Shown: positions 24,602 to 38,996 of the stretch, one piece after another
Layout: each line of letters begins with the position of its first letter
Position numbering within the stretch: position 1 is the stretch's first letter
From: Osedax frankpressi
Lineage: Eukaryota > Annelida > Polychaeta > Sabellida > Siboglinidae
DNA: 64,000 bases
Reading direction: 5' to 3'
Assembly (NCBI GenBank): GCA_964035775.1
Contig: OZ038313.1
Span: 19,075,492 to 19,139,491 of the forward strand
Program-made: the position numbers and the translations under genes
The notes under the pieces: model-generated
Database searches by the model: none
Seen by the model: the letters and a program-made list of their open reading frames with translations, nothing else
What the model was told of the DNA's origin: nothing

Positions 24602-27600
24602 GTTGTATAATAAGGATAATAATATATTGATATATAGATGGATGATAAACACAAATATAATATAATTATGATATACCAAAATTACAAATTTAAATTGATA
24701 AATATATTGTTATTTTATTTATCCTTGAAATTATTAAAATTTTAATTTTTTAAATCATAACAAAAAATATTTTTATTTAAACATTTATAAAATATCAGAT
24801 TCATAGCTCTTATATATTTCGTATGAAAAATAAATCACGAATATAGAATGACAATTATTCCAGAAATAAACAAACACATTTACATCAATCATCAGTGTTG
24901 CCTAAATGGTTATATTATATCACTCACTCACTTACTCACTCACTCACCCACTCAGTTACTTACTCACTCACTTAATCAATTAATAATTAGTTATGAGAGT
25001 TAGCTAGCTAACTCAAATTTACTAATTTAGAATAAACAATAATAAGGCTAATAATGTTAATTAAGTATATATCAAATATATACATTATCTTCCTAATAAA
25101 GATAACAACATCCAGTATGAATGACTCAATACACGATAGATACAATCATATTGATTAGATAGAATTAATAGACGAAGTGGTTACAATTGAAAAAATAAGA
25201 TAGTTATCTTATAAGATACTAATAATGTTTACAATTGAATACATAATAACGTTATATTAGTGTTTACAAGTGCATACACATATATTGTTATCTTAAGGGG
25301 TTACATATATATTACGTTAATGGGTTACACATAGCTTTTACAGCTTTTTACGAAGAATTAAGCTGCGTTTTCGCTGAAAAAGATCGCAATTTAAAATGCG
25401 TTTACATAGAAAAAGACGATAAGCTATCACTTTGAACATAAAGTAAACACGCTTACATTTAAATAAATATTTTACAAAGGGTATATTTCAACTTTGATTG
25501 GCAGATATCAACAAAGAAAATAATCTGTCAATCAATAATAGGTTACCAATAAGGTAAACTACAATTTACAAGTACACGTGTTGAAGATTGAGTAAATTTA
25601 TTATTAACCAGCAATCTCAAAATACACCAAGTTCTTATTTTGAGTTGTCTGTATAATCTCTGTTGTATAATAAGGATAATAATATATTGATATATAGATG
25701 GATGATAAACACAAATATAATATAATTATGATATACCAAAATTACAAATTTAAATTGATAAATATATTGTTATTTTATTTATCCTTGAAATTATTAAAAT
25801 TTTAATTTTTTAAATCATAGCAAAAAATATTTTTATTTAAACATTTATAAAATATCAGATTCATAGCTCTTATATATTTCGTATGAAAAATAAATCACGA
25901 ATATAGAATGACAATTATTCAAGAAATAAACAAACACATTTAAATCAATCATCAGTGTTGCCTAAATGGTTATATTATATCACTCACTCACTTACTCACT
26001 CACTCACTCACTCAGTTACTTACTCACTCACTTAATCAATTAATAATTAGTTATGAGAGTTAGCTAGCTAACTCAAATTTACTAATTTAGAATAAACAAT
26101 AATAAGGCTAATAATGTTAATTACGTATATATCAAATATATACATTATCTTCCTAATAAAGATAACAACATCCAGTATGAATGACTCAATACACGATAGA
26201 TACAATAATATTTATTAGATAGAATTAACAGACGAAGTGTTTACAATTGAAAAAATAAGATAGTTATCTTATAAGATACTAATAATGTTTACAATTGAAT
26301 ATATAATAACGTTATATTAGTGTTTACAAGTGCATAAATAATATTGTTATCTTAAGGGGTTACATATATGTTACGTTAAGGGTTTACACATAGCTTTTAC
26401 AGCTTTTTACGAAGAATTTATCTTCGTTTACGCTGAAAAAGATCGCAATTTAAAATGCGTTTACACAGAAAAAGAAGATAAGCTATCACTTTGAACATAA
26501 AGTAAACACGCTTACATTTAAATAAATATTTTACAAAGGGTATATTTCAACTTTGATTGGTAGATATCAACAAAGAAAATAATCTGTCAATCAATAATAG
26601 GTTACCAATAAGGTAAACTACAATTTACACGTACACGTGTTGAAGATTGAGTAAATTTATTATTAACCATCAATCTCAAAATACACCAAGTTCTTATTTT
26701 GAGTTGTCTGTATAATCTCTGTTGTATAATAAGGATAATAATATATTGATATATAGATGGATGATAAACACAAATATAATATAATTATGATATACCAAAA
26801 TTACAAATTTAAATTGATAAATATATTGTTATTTTATTTATCCTTGAAATTATTAAAATTTTAATTTTTTAAATCATAACAAAAAATATTTTTATTTAAA
26901 CATTTATAAAATATCAGATTCATAGCTCTTATATATTTCGTATGAAAAATAAATCACGAATATAGAATGACAATTATTCCAGAAATAAACAAACACATTT
27001 ACATCAATCATCAGTGTTGCCTAAATGGTTATATTATATCACTCACTCACTTACTCACTCACTCACCCACTCAGTTACTTACTCACTCACTTAATCAATT
27101 AATAATTAGTTATGAGAGTTAGCTAGCTAACTCAAATTTACTAATTTAGAATAAACAATAATAAGGCTAATAATGTTAATTAAGTATATATCAAATATAT
27201 ACATTATCTTCCTAATAAAGATAACAACATCCAGTATGAATGACTCAATACACGATAGATACAATCATATTGATTAGATAGAATTAATAGACGAAGTGGT
27301 TACAATTGAAAAAATAAGATAGTTATCTTATAAGATACTAATAATGTTTACAATTGAATACATAATAACGTTATATTAGTGTTTACAAGTGCATACATAT
27401 ATATTGTTATCTTAAGGGGTTACATATATATTACGTTAATGGGTTACACATAGCTTTTACAGCTTTTTACGAAGAATTAAGCTGCGTTTTCGCTGAAAAA
27501 GATCGCAATTTAAAATGCGTTTACATAGAAAAAGACGATAAGCTATCACTTTGAACATAAAGTAAACACGCTTACATTTAAATAAATATTTTACAAAGGG

Positions 27601-28839
27601 TATATTTCAACTTTGATTGGCAGATATCAACAAAGAAAATAATCTGTCAATCAATAATAGGTTACCAATAAGGTAAACTACAATTTACAAGTACACGTGT
27701 TGAAGATTGAGTAAATTTATTATTAACCAGCAATCTCAAAATACACCAAGTTCTTATTTTGAGTTGTCTGTATAATCTCTGTTGTATAATAAGGATAATA
27801 ATATATTGATATATAGATGGATGATAAACACAAATATAATATAATTATGATATACCAAAATTACAAATTTAAATTGATAAATATATTGTTATTTTATTTA
27901 TCCTTGAAATTATTAAAATTTTAATTTTTTAAATCATAGCAAAAAATATTTTTATTTAAACATTTATAAAATATCAGATTCATAGCTTTTATATATTTCG
28001 TATGAAAAATAAATCACGAATATAGAATGACAATTATTCAAGAAATAAACAAACACATTTAAATCAATCATCAGTGTTGCCTAAATGGTTATATTATATC
28101 ACTCACTCACTTACTCACTCACTCACTCACTCAGTTACTTACTCACTCACTTAATCAATTAATAATTAGTTATGAGAGTTAGCTAGCTAACTCAAATTTA
28201 CTAATTTAGAATAAACAATAATAAGGCTAATAATGTTAATTACGTATATATCAAATATATACATTATCTTCCTAATAAAGATAACAACATCCAGTATGAA
28301 TGACTCAATACACGATAGATACAATAATATTTATTAGATAGAATTAACAGACGAAGTGTTTACAATTGAAAAAATAAGATAGTTATCTTATAAGATACTA
28401 ATAATGTTTACAATTGAATATATAATAACGTTATATTAGTGTTTACAAGTGCATAAATAATATTGTTATCTTAAGGGGTTACATATATGTTACGTTAAGG
28501 GTTTACACATAGCTTTTACAGCTTTTTACGAAGAATTTATCTTCGTTTACGCTGAAAAAGATCGCAATTTAAAATGCGTTTACACAGAAAAAGAAGATAA
28601 GCTATCACTTTGAACATAAAGTAAACACGCTTACATTTAAATAAATATTTTACAAAGGGTAAATTTTAACTTTGATTGGAAGATATCAACATAGAAAATA
28701 ATCTGTCAATCAATAATAGGTTACCAATAAGGTAAACTACAATTTACACGTACACGTGTTGAAGATTGAGTAAAGTTATTATTAACCAGCAATCTCAAAA
28801 TACACCAAGTTCTTATTTTGAGTTGTCTGTATAATCTCT
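24602..28839 (+). repeat. Tandem duplication of a two-monomer unit (M15-M16 / M17-M18)
   Basis: M15 and M17 share CACCCACTCAG, AATAGACGAAGTGGTTAC, CTGCGTTTTCGCTG and TTTACAAGTACACG. M16 and M18 share ATCATAGCAAAAA, TATTCAAGAAATAA, TTTAAATCAATC and GAATTTATCTTCG. The pair therefore recurs with a period of 2,119 bp, and the two dimers differ at only a few sites that I could see (for example GCATACACATATATTG versus GCATACATATATATTG). The tail of M14 also carries M16-type marks (TTGGTAGATATC, ACCATCAATCTC), suggesting the amplified segment began inside the preceding monomer. Confidence 0.9.
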
Positions 28840-31225
28840 GTTGTATAATAAGGATAATAATATATTGATATATAGATGGATGATAAACACAAATATAATA
28901 TAATTATGATATACCAAAATTACAAATTTAAATTGATAAATATATTGTAATTTTATTTATCCATGAAATTATTAAAATTTTTATTTTTTAAATCATAACA
29001 AAAAATATTTTTATTTAAAAATGTATAAAATATCAGATTCATAGCTCTTATATATTTCGTATGAAAAATAAATCACGAATATAGAATGACAAATATTCCA
29101 GAAATAAACAAACGCATTTACATCAATCATCAGTGTTGCCTAAATGGTTATATTATATCACTTACTCACTTACTCACTCACTCACTCACTCAGTTACTTA
29201 CTCACTCACTTAATCAATTAATAATTAGTTATGAGAGTTAGCTAGCTAACTCAAATTTACTAATTTAGAATAAACAATAATAAGGCTAATAATGTTAATT
29301 ACGTATATATCAAATATATACATTATCTTCCTAATAAAGATAACAACATCCAGTATGAATGACTCAATACACGATAGATACAATAATATTTATTAGATAG
29401 AATTAACAGACGAAGTGTTTACAATTGAAAAAATAAGATAGTTATCTTATAAGATACTAATAATGTTTACAATTGAATACATAATAACGTTATATTAGTG
29501 TTTACAAGTGCATAAATAATATTGTTATCTTAAGGGGTTACATATATGTTACGTTAAGGGTTTACACATAGCTTTTACAGCTTTTTACGAAGAATCAAGC
29601 TTCGTTTACGCTGAAAAAGATCGCAATTTAAAATGCGTTTACACAGAAAAAGAAGATAAGCTATCACTTTGAACATAAAGTAAACACGCTTACATTTAAA
29701 TAAATATTTTACAAAGGGTATATTTCAACTTTGATTGGCAGATATCAACATAGAAAATAATCTGTCAATCAATAATAGGTTACCAATAAGGTAAACTACA
29801 ATTTACACGTACACGTGTTGAAGATTGAGTAAAGTTATTATTAACCAGCAATCTCAAAATACACCAAGTTCTTATTTTGAGTTGTCTGTATAATCTCTGT
29901 TGTATAATAAGGATAATAATATATTGATATATAGATGGATGATAAACACAAATATAATATAATTATGATATACCAAAATTACAAATTTAAATTGATAAAT
30001 ATATTGTTATTTTATTTATCCATGAAATTATTAAAATTTTAATTTTTTAAATCATAACAAAAAATATTTTTATTTAAACATTTATAAAATATCAGATTCA
30101 TAGCTCTTATATATTTCGTATGAAAAATAAATCACGAATATAGAATGACAATTATTCCAGAAATAAACAAACACATTTACATCAATCATCAGTGTTCCCT
30201 AAATGGTTATATTATATCACTCACTCACTTACTCACTCACTCACTCACTCAGTTACTTACTCACTCACTTAATCAATTAATAATTAGTTATGAGAGTTAG
30301 CTAGCTAACTCAAATTTACTAATTTAGAATAAACAATAATAATGTTAATTACGTATATATCAAATATATACATTATCTTCCTAATAAAGATAATAACATC
30401 CAGTATGAATGACTCAATACACGATAGATACAATAATATTTATTAGATAGAATTAACAGACGAAGTGTTTACAATTGAAAAAATAAGATAGTTATCTTAT
30501 AAGATACTAATAATGTTTAAAATTGAATACATAATAACGTTATATTAGTGTTTACAAGTGCATAAATAATATTGTTATCTTAAGGGGTTACATATATGTT
30601 ACGTTAAGGGTTTACACATAGCTTTTACAGCTTTTTACGAAAAATTAAGCTTCGTTTACGCTGAAAAAGATCGCACTTTAAAATGCGTTTACACAGAAAA
30701 AGAAGATAAGCTATCACTTTGAACATAAAGTAAACACGCTTACATTAAAATAAATATTTTACAAAGAGTATATTTCAACTTTGATTGGCAGATATCAACA
30801 AAGAAAATAATCTGTCAATCAATAATAGGTTAACAATAAGGTAAACTACAATTTACACGTACACGTGTTGAAGATTGAGTACATTTATTATTAACCAGCA
30901 ATCTCAAAATACACCAAGTTCTTATTTTGAGTTGTCTGTATAATCTCTGTTGTATAATAAGGATAATAACATATTGATATATAGATGGATGATAAACACA
31001 AATATAATATAATTATGATATACCAAAATTACAAATTTAAATTGATAAATATATTGTTATTTTATTTATCCTTGAAATTATTAAAATTTTAATTTTTTAA
31101 ATCATAACAAAAAATATTTTTATTTAAACATTTATAAAATATCAGATTCATAGCTCTTATATATTTCGTATGAAAAATAAATCACGAATATAGAATGCCA
31201 ATTATTCCAGAAATAAACAAACACA

Positions 31226-31955
31226 TTTACATCAATCATCAGTGTTGCCTAAATGGTTATATTATATCACTCACTCACTTACTCACTCACTCACTTACTC
31301 ACTCACTCACTCACTCAGTTACTTACTCACTCACTTAATCAATTAATAATTAGTTATGAGAGTTAGCTAGCTAACTCAAATTTACTAATTTAGAATAAAC
31401 AATAATAAGGCTAATAATGTTAATTACGTATATATCAAATATATACATTATCTTCCTAATAAAGATAACAACATCCAATATGAATGACTCAATACACGAT
31501 AGATACAATAATATTTATTAGATAGAATTAACAGACGAAGTGTTTACAATTGAAAAAATAAGATAGTTATCTTATAAGATAGTAATAATGTTTACATCAA
31601 TCATCAGTGTTGCCTAAATGGTTATATTATATCACTCACTCACTTACTCACTCACTCACTCACTCAGTTACTTACTCACTCACTTAATCAATTAATAATT
31701 AGTTATGAGAGTTAGCTAGCTAACTCAAATTTACTAATTTAGAATAAACAATAATAAGGCTAATAATGTTAATTACGTATATATCAAATATATACATTAT
31801 CTTCCTAATAAAGATAACAACATCCAGTATGAATGACTCAATACACGATAGATACAATACTATTTATTAGATAGAATTAACAGACGAAGTGTTTACAATT
31901 GAAAAAATAAGATAGTTATCTTATAAGATACTAATAATGTTTACAATTGAATACA
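31226..31955 (+). repeat. 365 bp internal tandem duplication in monomer M21
   Basis: After TAATAATG the sequence returns at TTTACATCAATCATCAG (31591), which already occurred at 31226. The join uses the 6 bp TTTACA shared by ATGTTTACAATTG and CATTTACATCAATC. This gives M21 two CACT tracts and two GAGTTAGCTAGCTAACTC palindromes and accounts exactly for its 1,424 bp length. The first CACT tract has an extra CTTACT interruption. Confidence 0.93.
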
Positions 31956-34900
31956 TAATAACGTTATATTAGTGTTTACAAGTGCATAAATAATATTGTT
32001 ATCTTAAGGGGTTACATATATGTTACGTTAAGGGTTTACACATAGCTTTTACAGCTTTTTACGAAGAATTAAGCTTCGTTTACGCTGAAAAAGATCGCAA
32101 TTTAAAATGCGTTTACACAGAAAAAGAAGATAAGCTATCACTTTGAACATAAAGTAAACACGCTTACATTAAAATAAATATTTTACAAAGGGTATATTTC
32201 AACTTTGATTGGCAGATATCAACAAAGAAAATAATCTGTCAATCAATAATAGGTTAACAATAAGGTAAACTACAATTTACACGTACACGTGTTGAAGATT
32301 GAGTACATTTATTATTAACCAGCAATCTCAAAATACACCAAGTTCTTATTTTGAGTTGTCTGTATAATCTCTGTTGTATAATAAGGATAATAATATATTG
32401 ATATATAGATGGATGATAAACACAAATATAATATAATTATGATATACCAAAATTACAAATTTAAATTGATAAATATATTGTTATTTTATTTATCCTTGAA
32501 ATTATTAAAATTTTAATTTTTTAAATCATAACAAAAAATATTTTTATTTAAACATTTATAAAATATCAGATTCATAGCTCTTATATATTTCGTATGAAAA
32601 ATAAATCACGAATATAGAATGCCAATTATTCCAGAAATAAACAAACACATTTACATCAATCATCAGTGTTGCCTAAATGGTTATATTATATCACTCACTC
32701 ACTTACTCACTCACTCACTCACTCAGTTACTTACTCACTCACTTAATCAATTACTAATTAGTTATGAGAGTTAGCTAGCTAACTCAAATTTACTAATTTA
32801 GAATAAACAATAATAAGGCTAATAATGTTAATTAAGTATATATCAAATATATACATTATCTTCCTAATAAAGATAACAACATCCAGTATGAATGACTCAA
32901 TACACGATAGATACAATCATATTGATTAGATAGAATTAACAGACGAAGTGTTTACAATTGAAAAAATAAGATAGTTATCTTATAAGATACTAATAATGTT
33001 TACAATTGAATACATAATAACGTTATATTAGTGTTTACAAGTGCATAAATAATATTGTTATTTTAAGGGGTTACATATACGTTACGTTAAGGGGTTACAC
33101 ATAGCTTTTACAGCTTTTTACGAAGAATTAAGCTGCGTTTACGCTGAAAAAGATCGCAATTTAAAATGCGTTTACATAGAAAAAGACGATAAGCTATCAC
33201 TTTGAACATAAAGTAAACACGCTTACATTTAAATAAATATTTTACAAAGGGTATATTTCAACTTTGATTGGCAGATATCAACAAAGAAAATAATCTGTCA
33301 ATCAATAATAGGTTACCAATAAGGTAAACTACAATTTACACGTACACGTGTTGAAGATTGAGTAAATTTATTATTAACCAGCAATCTCAAAATACACCAA
33401 GTTCTTATTTTGAGTTGTCTGTATAATCTCTGTTGTATAATAAGGATAATAATATATTGATATATAGATGGATGATAAACACAAGTATAATATAATTATG
33501 ATATACCAAAATTACAAATTTAAATTGATAAATATATTGTTATTTTATTTATCCATGAAATTATTAAAATTTTAATTTTTTAAATCATAACAAAAAATAT
33601 TTTTATTTAAACATTTATAAAATATCAGATTCATAGCTCTTATATATTTCGTATGAAAAATAAATCACGAATATAGAATGACAATTATTCCAGAAATAAA
33701 CAAACACATTTACATCAATCATCAGTGTTGCCTAAATGGTTATATTATATCACTCACTCACTTACTCACTCTATCACTCACTCAGTTACTTACTCACTCA
33801 CTTAATCAATTAATAATTAGTTATGAGAGTTAGCTAGCTAACTCAAATTTACTAATTTAGAATAAACAATAAATAGGCTAATAATGTTAATTACGTATAT
33901 ATCAAATATATACATTATCTTCCTAATAAAGATAACAACATCCAGTATGAATGACTCAATACACGATAGATACAATAATATTTATTAGATAGAATTAACA
34001 GACGAAGTGTTTACAATTGAAAAAATAAGATAGTTATCTTATAAGATACTAATAATGTTTACAATTGAATACATAATAACGTTATAGTAGTGTTTACAAG
34101 TGCATAAATAAAATTGTTATCTTAAGGGGTTACATATATGTTACGTTAAGGGTTTACACATAGCTTTTACAGCTTTTTACGAAGAATTAAGCTACGTTTA
34201 CGCTGAAAAAGATCGCAATTTAAAATGCGTTTACACAGAAAAAGACGATAAGCTATCACTTTGAACATAAAGTAAACACGCTTACATTTAAATAAATATT
34301 TTACAAAGGGTATATTTCAACTTTAATTGGCAGATATCAACAAAGAAAATAATCTGTCAATCAATAATAGGTTACCAATAAGGTAAACTACAATTTACAC
34401 GTACACGTGTTGAAGATTGAGTAAATTTATTATTAACCAGCAATCTCAAAATACACCAAGTTCTTATTTTGAGTTATCTGTATAATCTCTGTTGTATAAT
34501 AAGGATAATAATATATTGATATATAGAAAGATGATAAACACAAATATAATATAATTATGATATACCAAAATTACAAATTTAAATTGATAAATATATTGTT
34601 ATTTTATTTATCCATGAAATTATTAAAATTTTAATTTTTTAAATCATAACAAAAAATATTTTTATTTAAACATTTATAAAATATCAGATTCATAGCTCTT
34701 ATATATTTCGTATGAAAAATAAATCACGAATACAGAATGACAATTATTCTAGAAATAAACAAACACATTTACATCAATCATCAGTGTTGCCTAAATGGTT
34801 ATATTATATCACTCACTCACTTACTCACTCACTCACTCACTCAGTTACTTACTCACTAACTTAATCAATTAATAATTAGTTATGAGAGTTAGCTAGCTAA

Positions 34901-37671
34901 CTCAAATTTACTAATTTAGAATAAAAAAATAATAAGGCAAATAATGTTAATTACGTATATATCAAATATATACATTATCTTCCTAATAAAGATAACAACA
35001 TCCAGTATGAATGACTCAATACACGATAGATACAATAATATGTATTAGATAGAATTAACAGACCAAGTGTTTACAATTGAAAAAATAAGATAGTTATCTT
35101 ATAAGATACTAATAATGTTTACAATTGAATACATAATAACGTTATAGTAGTGTTTACAAGTGCATAAATAATATTGTTATCTTAAGGTGTTACATATATG
35201 TTACGTTAAGGGTTTACACATAGTTTTACAGCTTTTTACGAATAATTAAGCTTCGTTAACGCTGAAAAATATCGCAATTTAAAATGCGTTTACACAGAAA
35301 AAGAAGATAAGCTATCACTTTGAACATAAAGTAAACACGCTTACATTTAAATAAATATTTTACAAAGGGTATATTTCAACTTTGATTGGCAGATATCAAC
35401 AAAGAAAATAATCTGTCAATCAATAATAGGTTACCAATAAGGTAAACTACAATTTACACGTACACGTGTTGAAGATTGAGTAAATTTATTATTAACCAGC
35501 AATCTCAAAATACACCAAGTTCTTATTTTGAGTTGTCTGTATAATCTCTGTTGTATAATAAGGATAATAATATATTGATATATAGATGGATGATAAACAC
35601 AAATATAATATAATTATGATATACCAAAATTACAAATTTAAATTGATAAATATATTGTTATTTTATTTATCCATGAAATTATTAAAATTTTAATTTTTTA
35701 AATCATAACAAAAAATATATTTCTTTAAACATTTATAAAATATCAGATTCATAGCTCTTATATGTTTCGTATGAAAAATAAATCACGAATATAGAATGAC
35801 AATTATTCCAGAAATAAACAAACACATTTACATCAATCATCAGTGTTGCCTAAATGGTTATATTATATCACTCACTCACTTACTCACTCACTCACTCACT
35901 CAGTTACTTACTCACTCACTTAATCAATTAATAATTAGTTATGAGAGTTAGCTAGCTAACTCAAATTTACTAATTTAGAATAAACAATAATAAGGCTAAT
36001 AATGTTAATTACATATATATCAAATATATACATTATTTTCCTAATGAAGATAACAACATCCAGTATGAATGACTCAATACACGGTAGATACAATAATATT
36101 TATTAGATAGAATTAACAGACGAAGTGTTTACAATTGAAAAAATAAGATAGCTATCTTATAAGATACTAATAATGTTTACAATTGAATACATAATAACGT
36201 TATATTAGTGTTTACAATTGCATAAATAATATTGTTATCTTAAGGGGTTACATATATGTTACGTTAAGGGGTTACACATAGCTTTTACAGCTTTTTACGA
36301 AGAATTAAGCTGCGTTTACGCTGAAAAGATCGCAATTTAAAATGCGTTTACACAGAAAAAGACGATAGGCTATCACTTTGAACATAAAGTAAACACGCTT
36401 ACATTTAAATAAATATTTTACAAAGGGTATATTTCAACTTTGATTGGCAGATATCTACAAAGAAAATAATCTGTCAATCAATAATAGGTTACCAATAAGG
36501 TAAACTACAATTTACACGTACACGTGTTGTAGATTGAGTAAATTTATTATTAACCAGCAATCTCAAAATACACCAAGTTCTTATTTTGAGTTGTCTGTAT
36601 AATCTCTGTTGTATAATAAGGATAATAATATATTGATATATAGATGGATGATAAACACAAATATAATATAATTATGATATACCAAAATTACAAATTTAAA
36701 TTGATAAATATATTGTTATTTTATTTATCCATGAAATTATTAAAATTTTAATTTTTTAAATCATAACAAAAAATATTTTTATTTAAAAATTTATAAAATA
36801 TCAGATTCATAGCTCTTATATATTTCGTATGAAAAATAAATCACGAATATAGAATTACAAATATTCCAGAAATAAACAAACACATTTACATCAATCATCA
36901 GTGTTGCCTAAATGGTTATATTATATCACTCACTCACTTACTCACTCACTCACTCACTCACTCACTCAGTTACTTACTCACTCACTTAATCAATTAATAA
37001 TTAGTTATGTGAGTTAGCTAGCTAACTTACATTTACTAATTTAGAATAAACAATAATAAGGCTAATAATGTTAATTACGTATATATCAAATATATACATT
37101 ATCTTCCTAATAAAGATAACAACATCCAGTATGAATAACTCAATACACGATAGATACAATCATATTGATTAGATAGAATTAACAGACGAATTTTTTACAA
37201 TTGAAAAAATAAGATAGTTATCTTATAAGATACTAATAATGTTTACAATTGAATATATAATAACGTTATATTTGTGTTTACAAGTGCATAAATAATATTG
37301 TTATCTTAAGGGGTTACATATATATTACGTTAAGGGGTTACACATAGTTTTTACAGCTTTTTACGAAGAATTAAGCTGCGTTTACGCTGAAAAAGATCGC
37401 AATTTAAAATGCGTTTACACAGAAAAATACGATACGCTATCACTTTGAACATAAAGTAAACACGCTTACATTTAAATAATTATTTTACAAAGGGTATATT
37501 TCAACTTTGATTTGCAAATATCAACAAAGAAAATAATAAGAAAATAATCTGACAATCAATAATAGGTTACCAATAAGGTAAACTACAATTTACACGTATA
37601 CATGTTGAAGATTGAGTAAATTATTATTAACCAGCAATCTAAAAATACACCAAGTTCTTATTTTGAGTTGT

Positions 37672-38861
37672 AGTACGTGTAGAAACTGAAATAGTTTAAA
37701 TATTTTCCTATTCAAATCTAAAAAATAGATATAAAGAGAAGGAAACACTAAATAGATGTTTACATATGGAAAGTATGGAAAATATAGCACTCTACTAAAA
37801 AAACCCTAAATGCTGCTGATATTAATATCTATATAATAGTTATACCATGAAAAATATAATATTGATCTATATTATTAATTTTTTTATTGCAAAGGAAAAA
37901 TAATAACATTATATATAAAAATATGTTATGGTTTAAAATTTAAAAGAATCATAACTTTGATTTTTATAGGATATAGCATTTCAAGAATTTATAATATTAT
38001 GTATTAATATTTTTGAAAATATTTTTTATATTTATATTCTAAATATTCTTTGATTTTCATGGAAAAGCGAATTTATTTGCTTTTCGATAACAAATAGTCG
38101 TCATTATTTATGTACGAGTTAACATATTTCTAATTGGCGTTCGAATTTATCGAAATTATATTTTATGATTTCGTCGTTATGATTACATAAAGTTAACGGT
38201 TAATTATACATCAAGTTAACGGTTACACATAGAAACGAAATTATAAGCAAATTATCTAAATATTCGGTTTAAACATTTATTCTATAATTCTATAGATTAT
38301 ATTAGTATTGTTTGCAATTGTTGAATCCACAAGTATTATTAGAGAAGTCACTGGCGATTCAATTTATGAACTATGATTGTAGTATTCTAATGAAATAATT
38401 ACTTGTTAAGTTTTAGATATATATATATATATATATACATATATATAACATAAATATTCTAATTGATCCATTTTCTTCTAGTAGGGATAATAAATATATA
38501 CAAACGGTATACAGCTATATGATCTATAATAAGAAAGTTATGATAAATAAATAATCCAATACAATTTATACGTTTTTATCCTATTATTTCTTGTTTATAT
38601 CGATTATGTAACTATATATATATAGCTACATATATAGGTATGCACCTTATATGCTAATATTAATCTTAGAAATATCCAGTTAAAAAAACAAATGTATAAC
38701 ATGTCCAACTTAATAAAATGGTAATAACTCATGATTATCTATATACGTCTTTATTTTAATATCGTAATTTTGAATATTATATTACAATAATATTATATTA
38801 TTAAAATATATTTAGTATTTTATTGAATTAATACAAATAATTACTATTTTTTCAACCTTCC

Positions 38862-38900
<39 letters not shown>

Positions 38901-38996
38901 AAACTGACATATGATTCATACATTTCACTTACTTTCATTGACATATATGATATATAGTAATACAATCAAGTTAACATAACGAACGATCCGATCTCT
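37672..38996 (+). repeat. Spacer S4
   Basis: Complete spacer of 1,325 bp and a good reference copy. It opens with AGTACGTGTAGAAACTG, carries paired TTAACGG motifs at 38193 and 38216 (23 bp apart, the second continuing into GGTTACACATAG), (TA)n tracts at about 38418-38437 and 38864-38899, and TAGCTACATATATAGGTATG near 38624. It ends in ACGAACGATCCGAT before M27. Its right portion is nearly identical to S1. No ORF beyond chance frames was seen. Confidence 0.95.

Larger units (their letters stand above)
20010..37671 (+). repeat. Satellite array A4, monomers M12-M26
   Basis: Fifteen monomers start at 20010, 21065, 22120, 24602, 25662, 26721, 27781, 28840, 29899, 30949, 32373, 33432, 34491, 35550 and 36608. 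Spacing is 1055-1060 bp except M14 (2,482 bp, with a LINE insertion), M20 (1,050 bp, a 9 bp deletion near 30340) and M21 (1,424 bp, a 365 bp internal duplication). M12, M13 and M26 carry the extended palindrome or its derivative. M13 combines that with right-half marks of another subfamily (AATATTTATT, AAGGGTTTAC, AGCTTCG). M25 shares private marks (ATATATTTCTTTAAAC, TCCTAATGAAG) with M40 at 59495. Confidence 0.95.

Noticed and set aside
37590-37790. Recurring minus-strand frame of 60-78 codons over the monomer/spacer junction (also at 16214, 18595, 47325, 49718, 53243 and 55527)
   Set aside because: It recurs only because the repeat junction recurs. Lengths and ends differ with small indels, and no domain, signal or conservation pattern is visible.
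38130-38160. tRNA-like B box (GCGTTCGAATT) in the spacer, suggesting a SINE
   Set aside because: There is no matching T-arm stem, no A box at the right distance and no folding into a tRNA shape.
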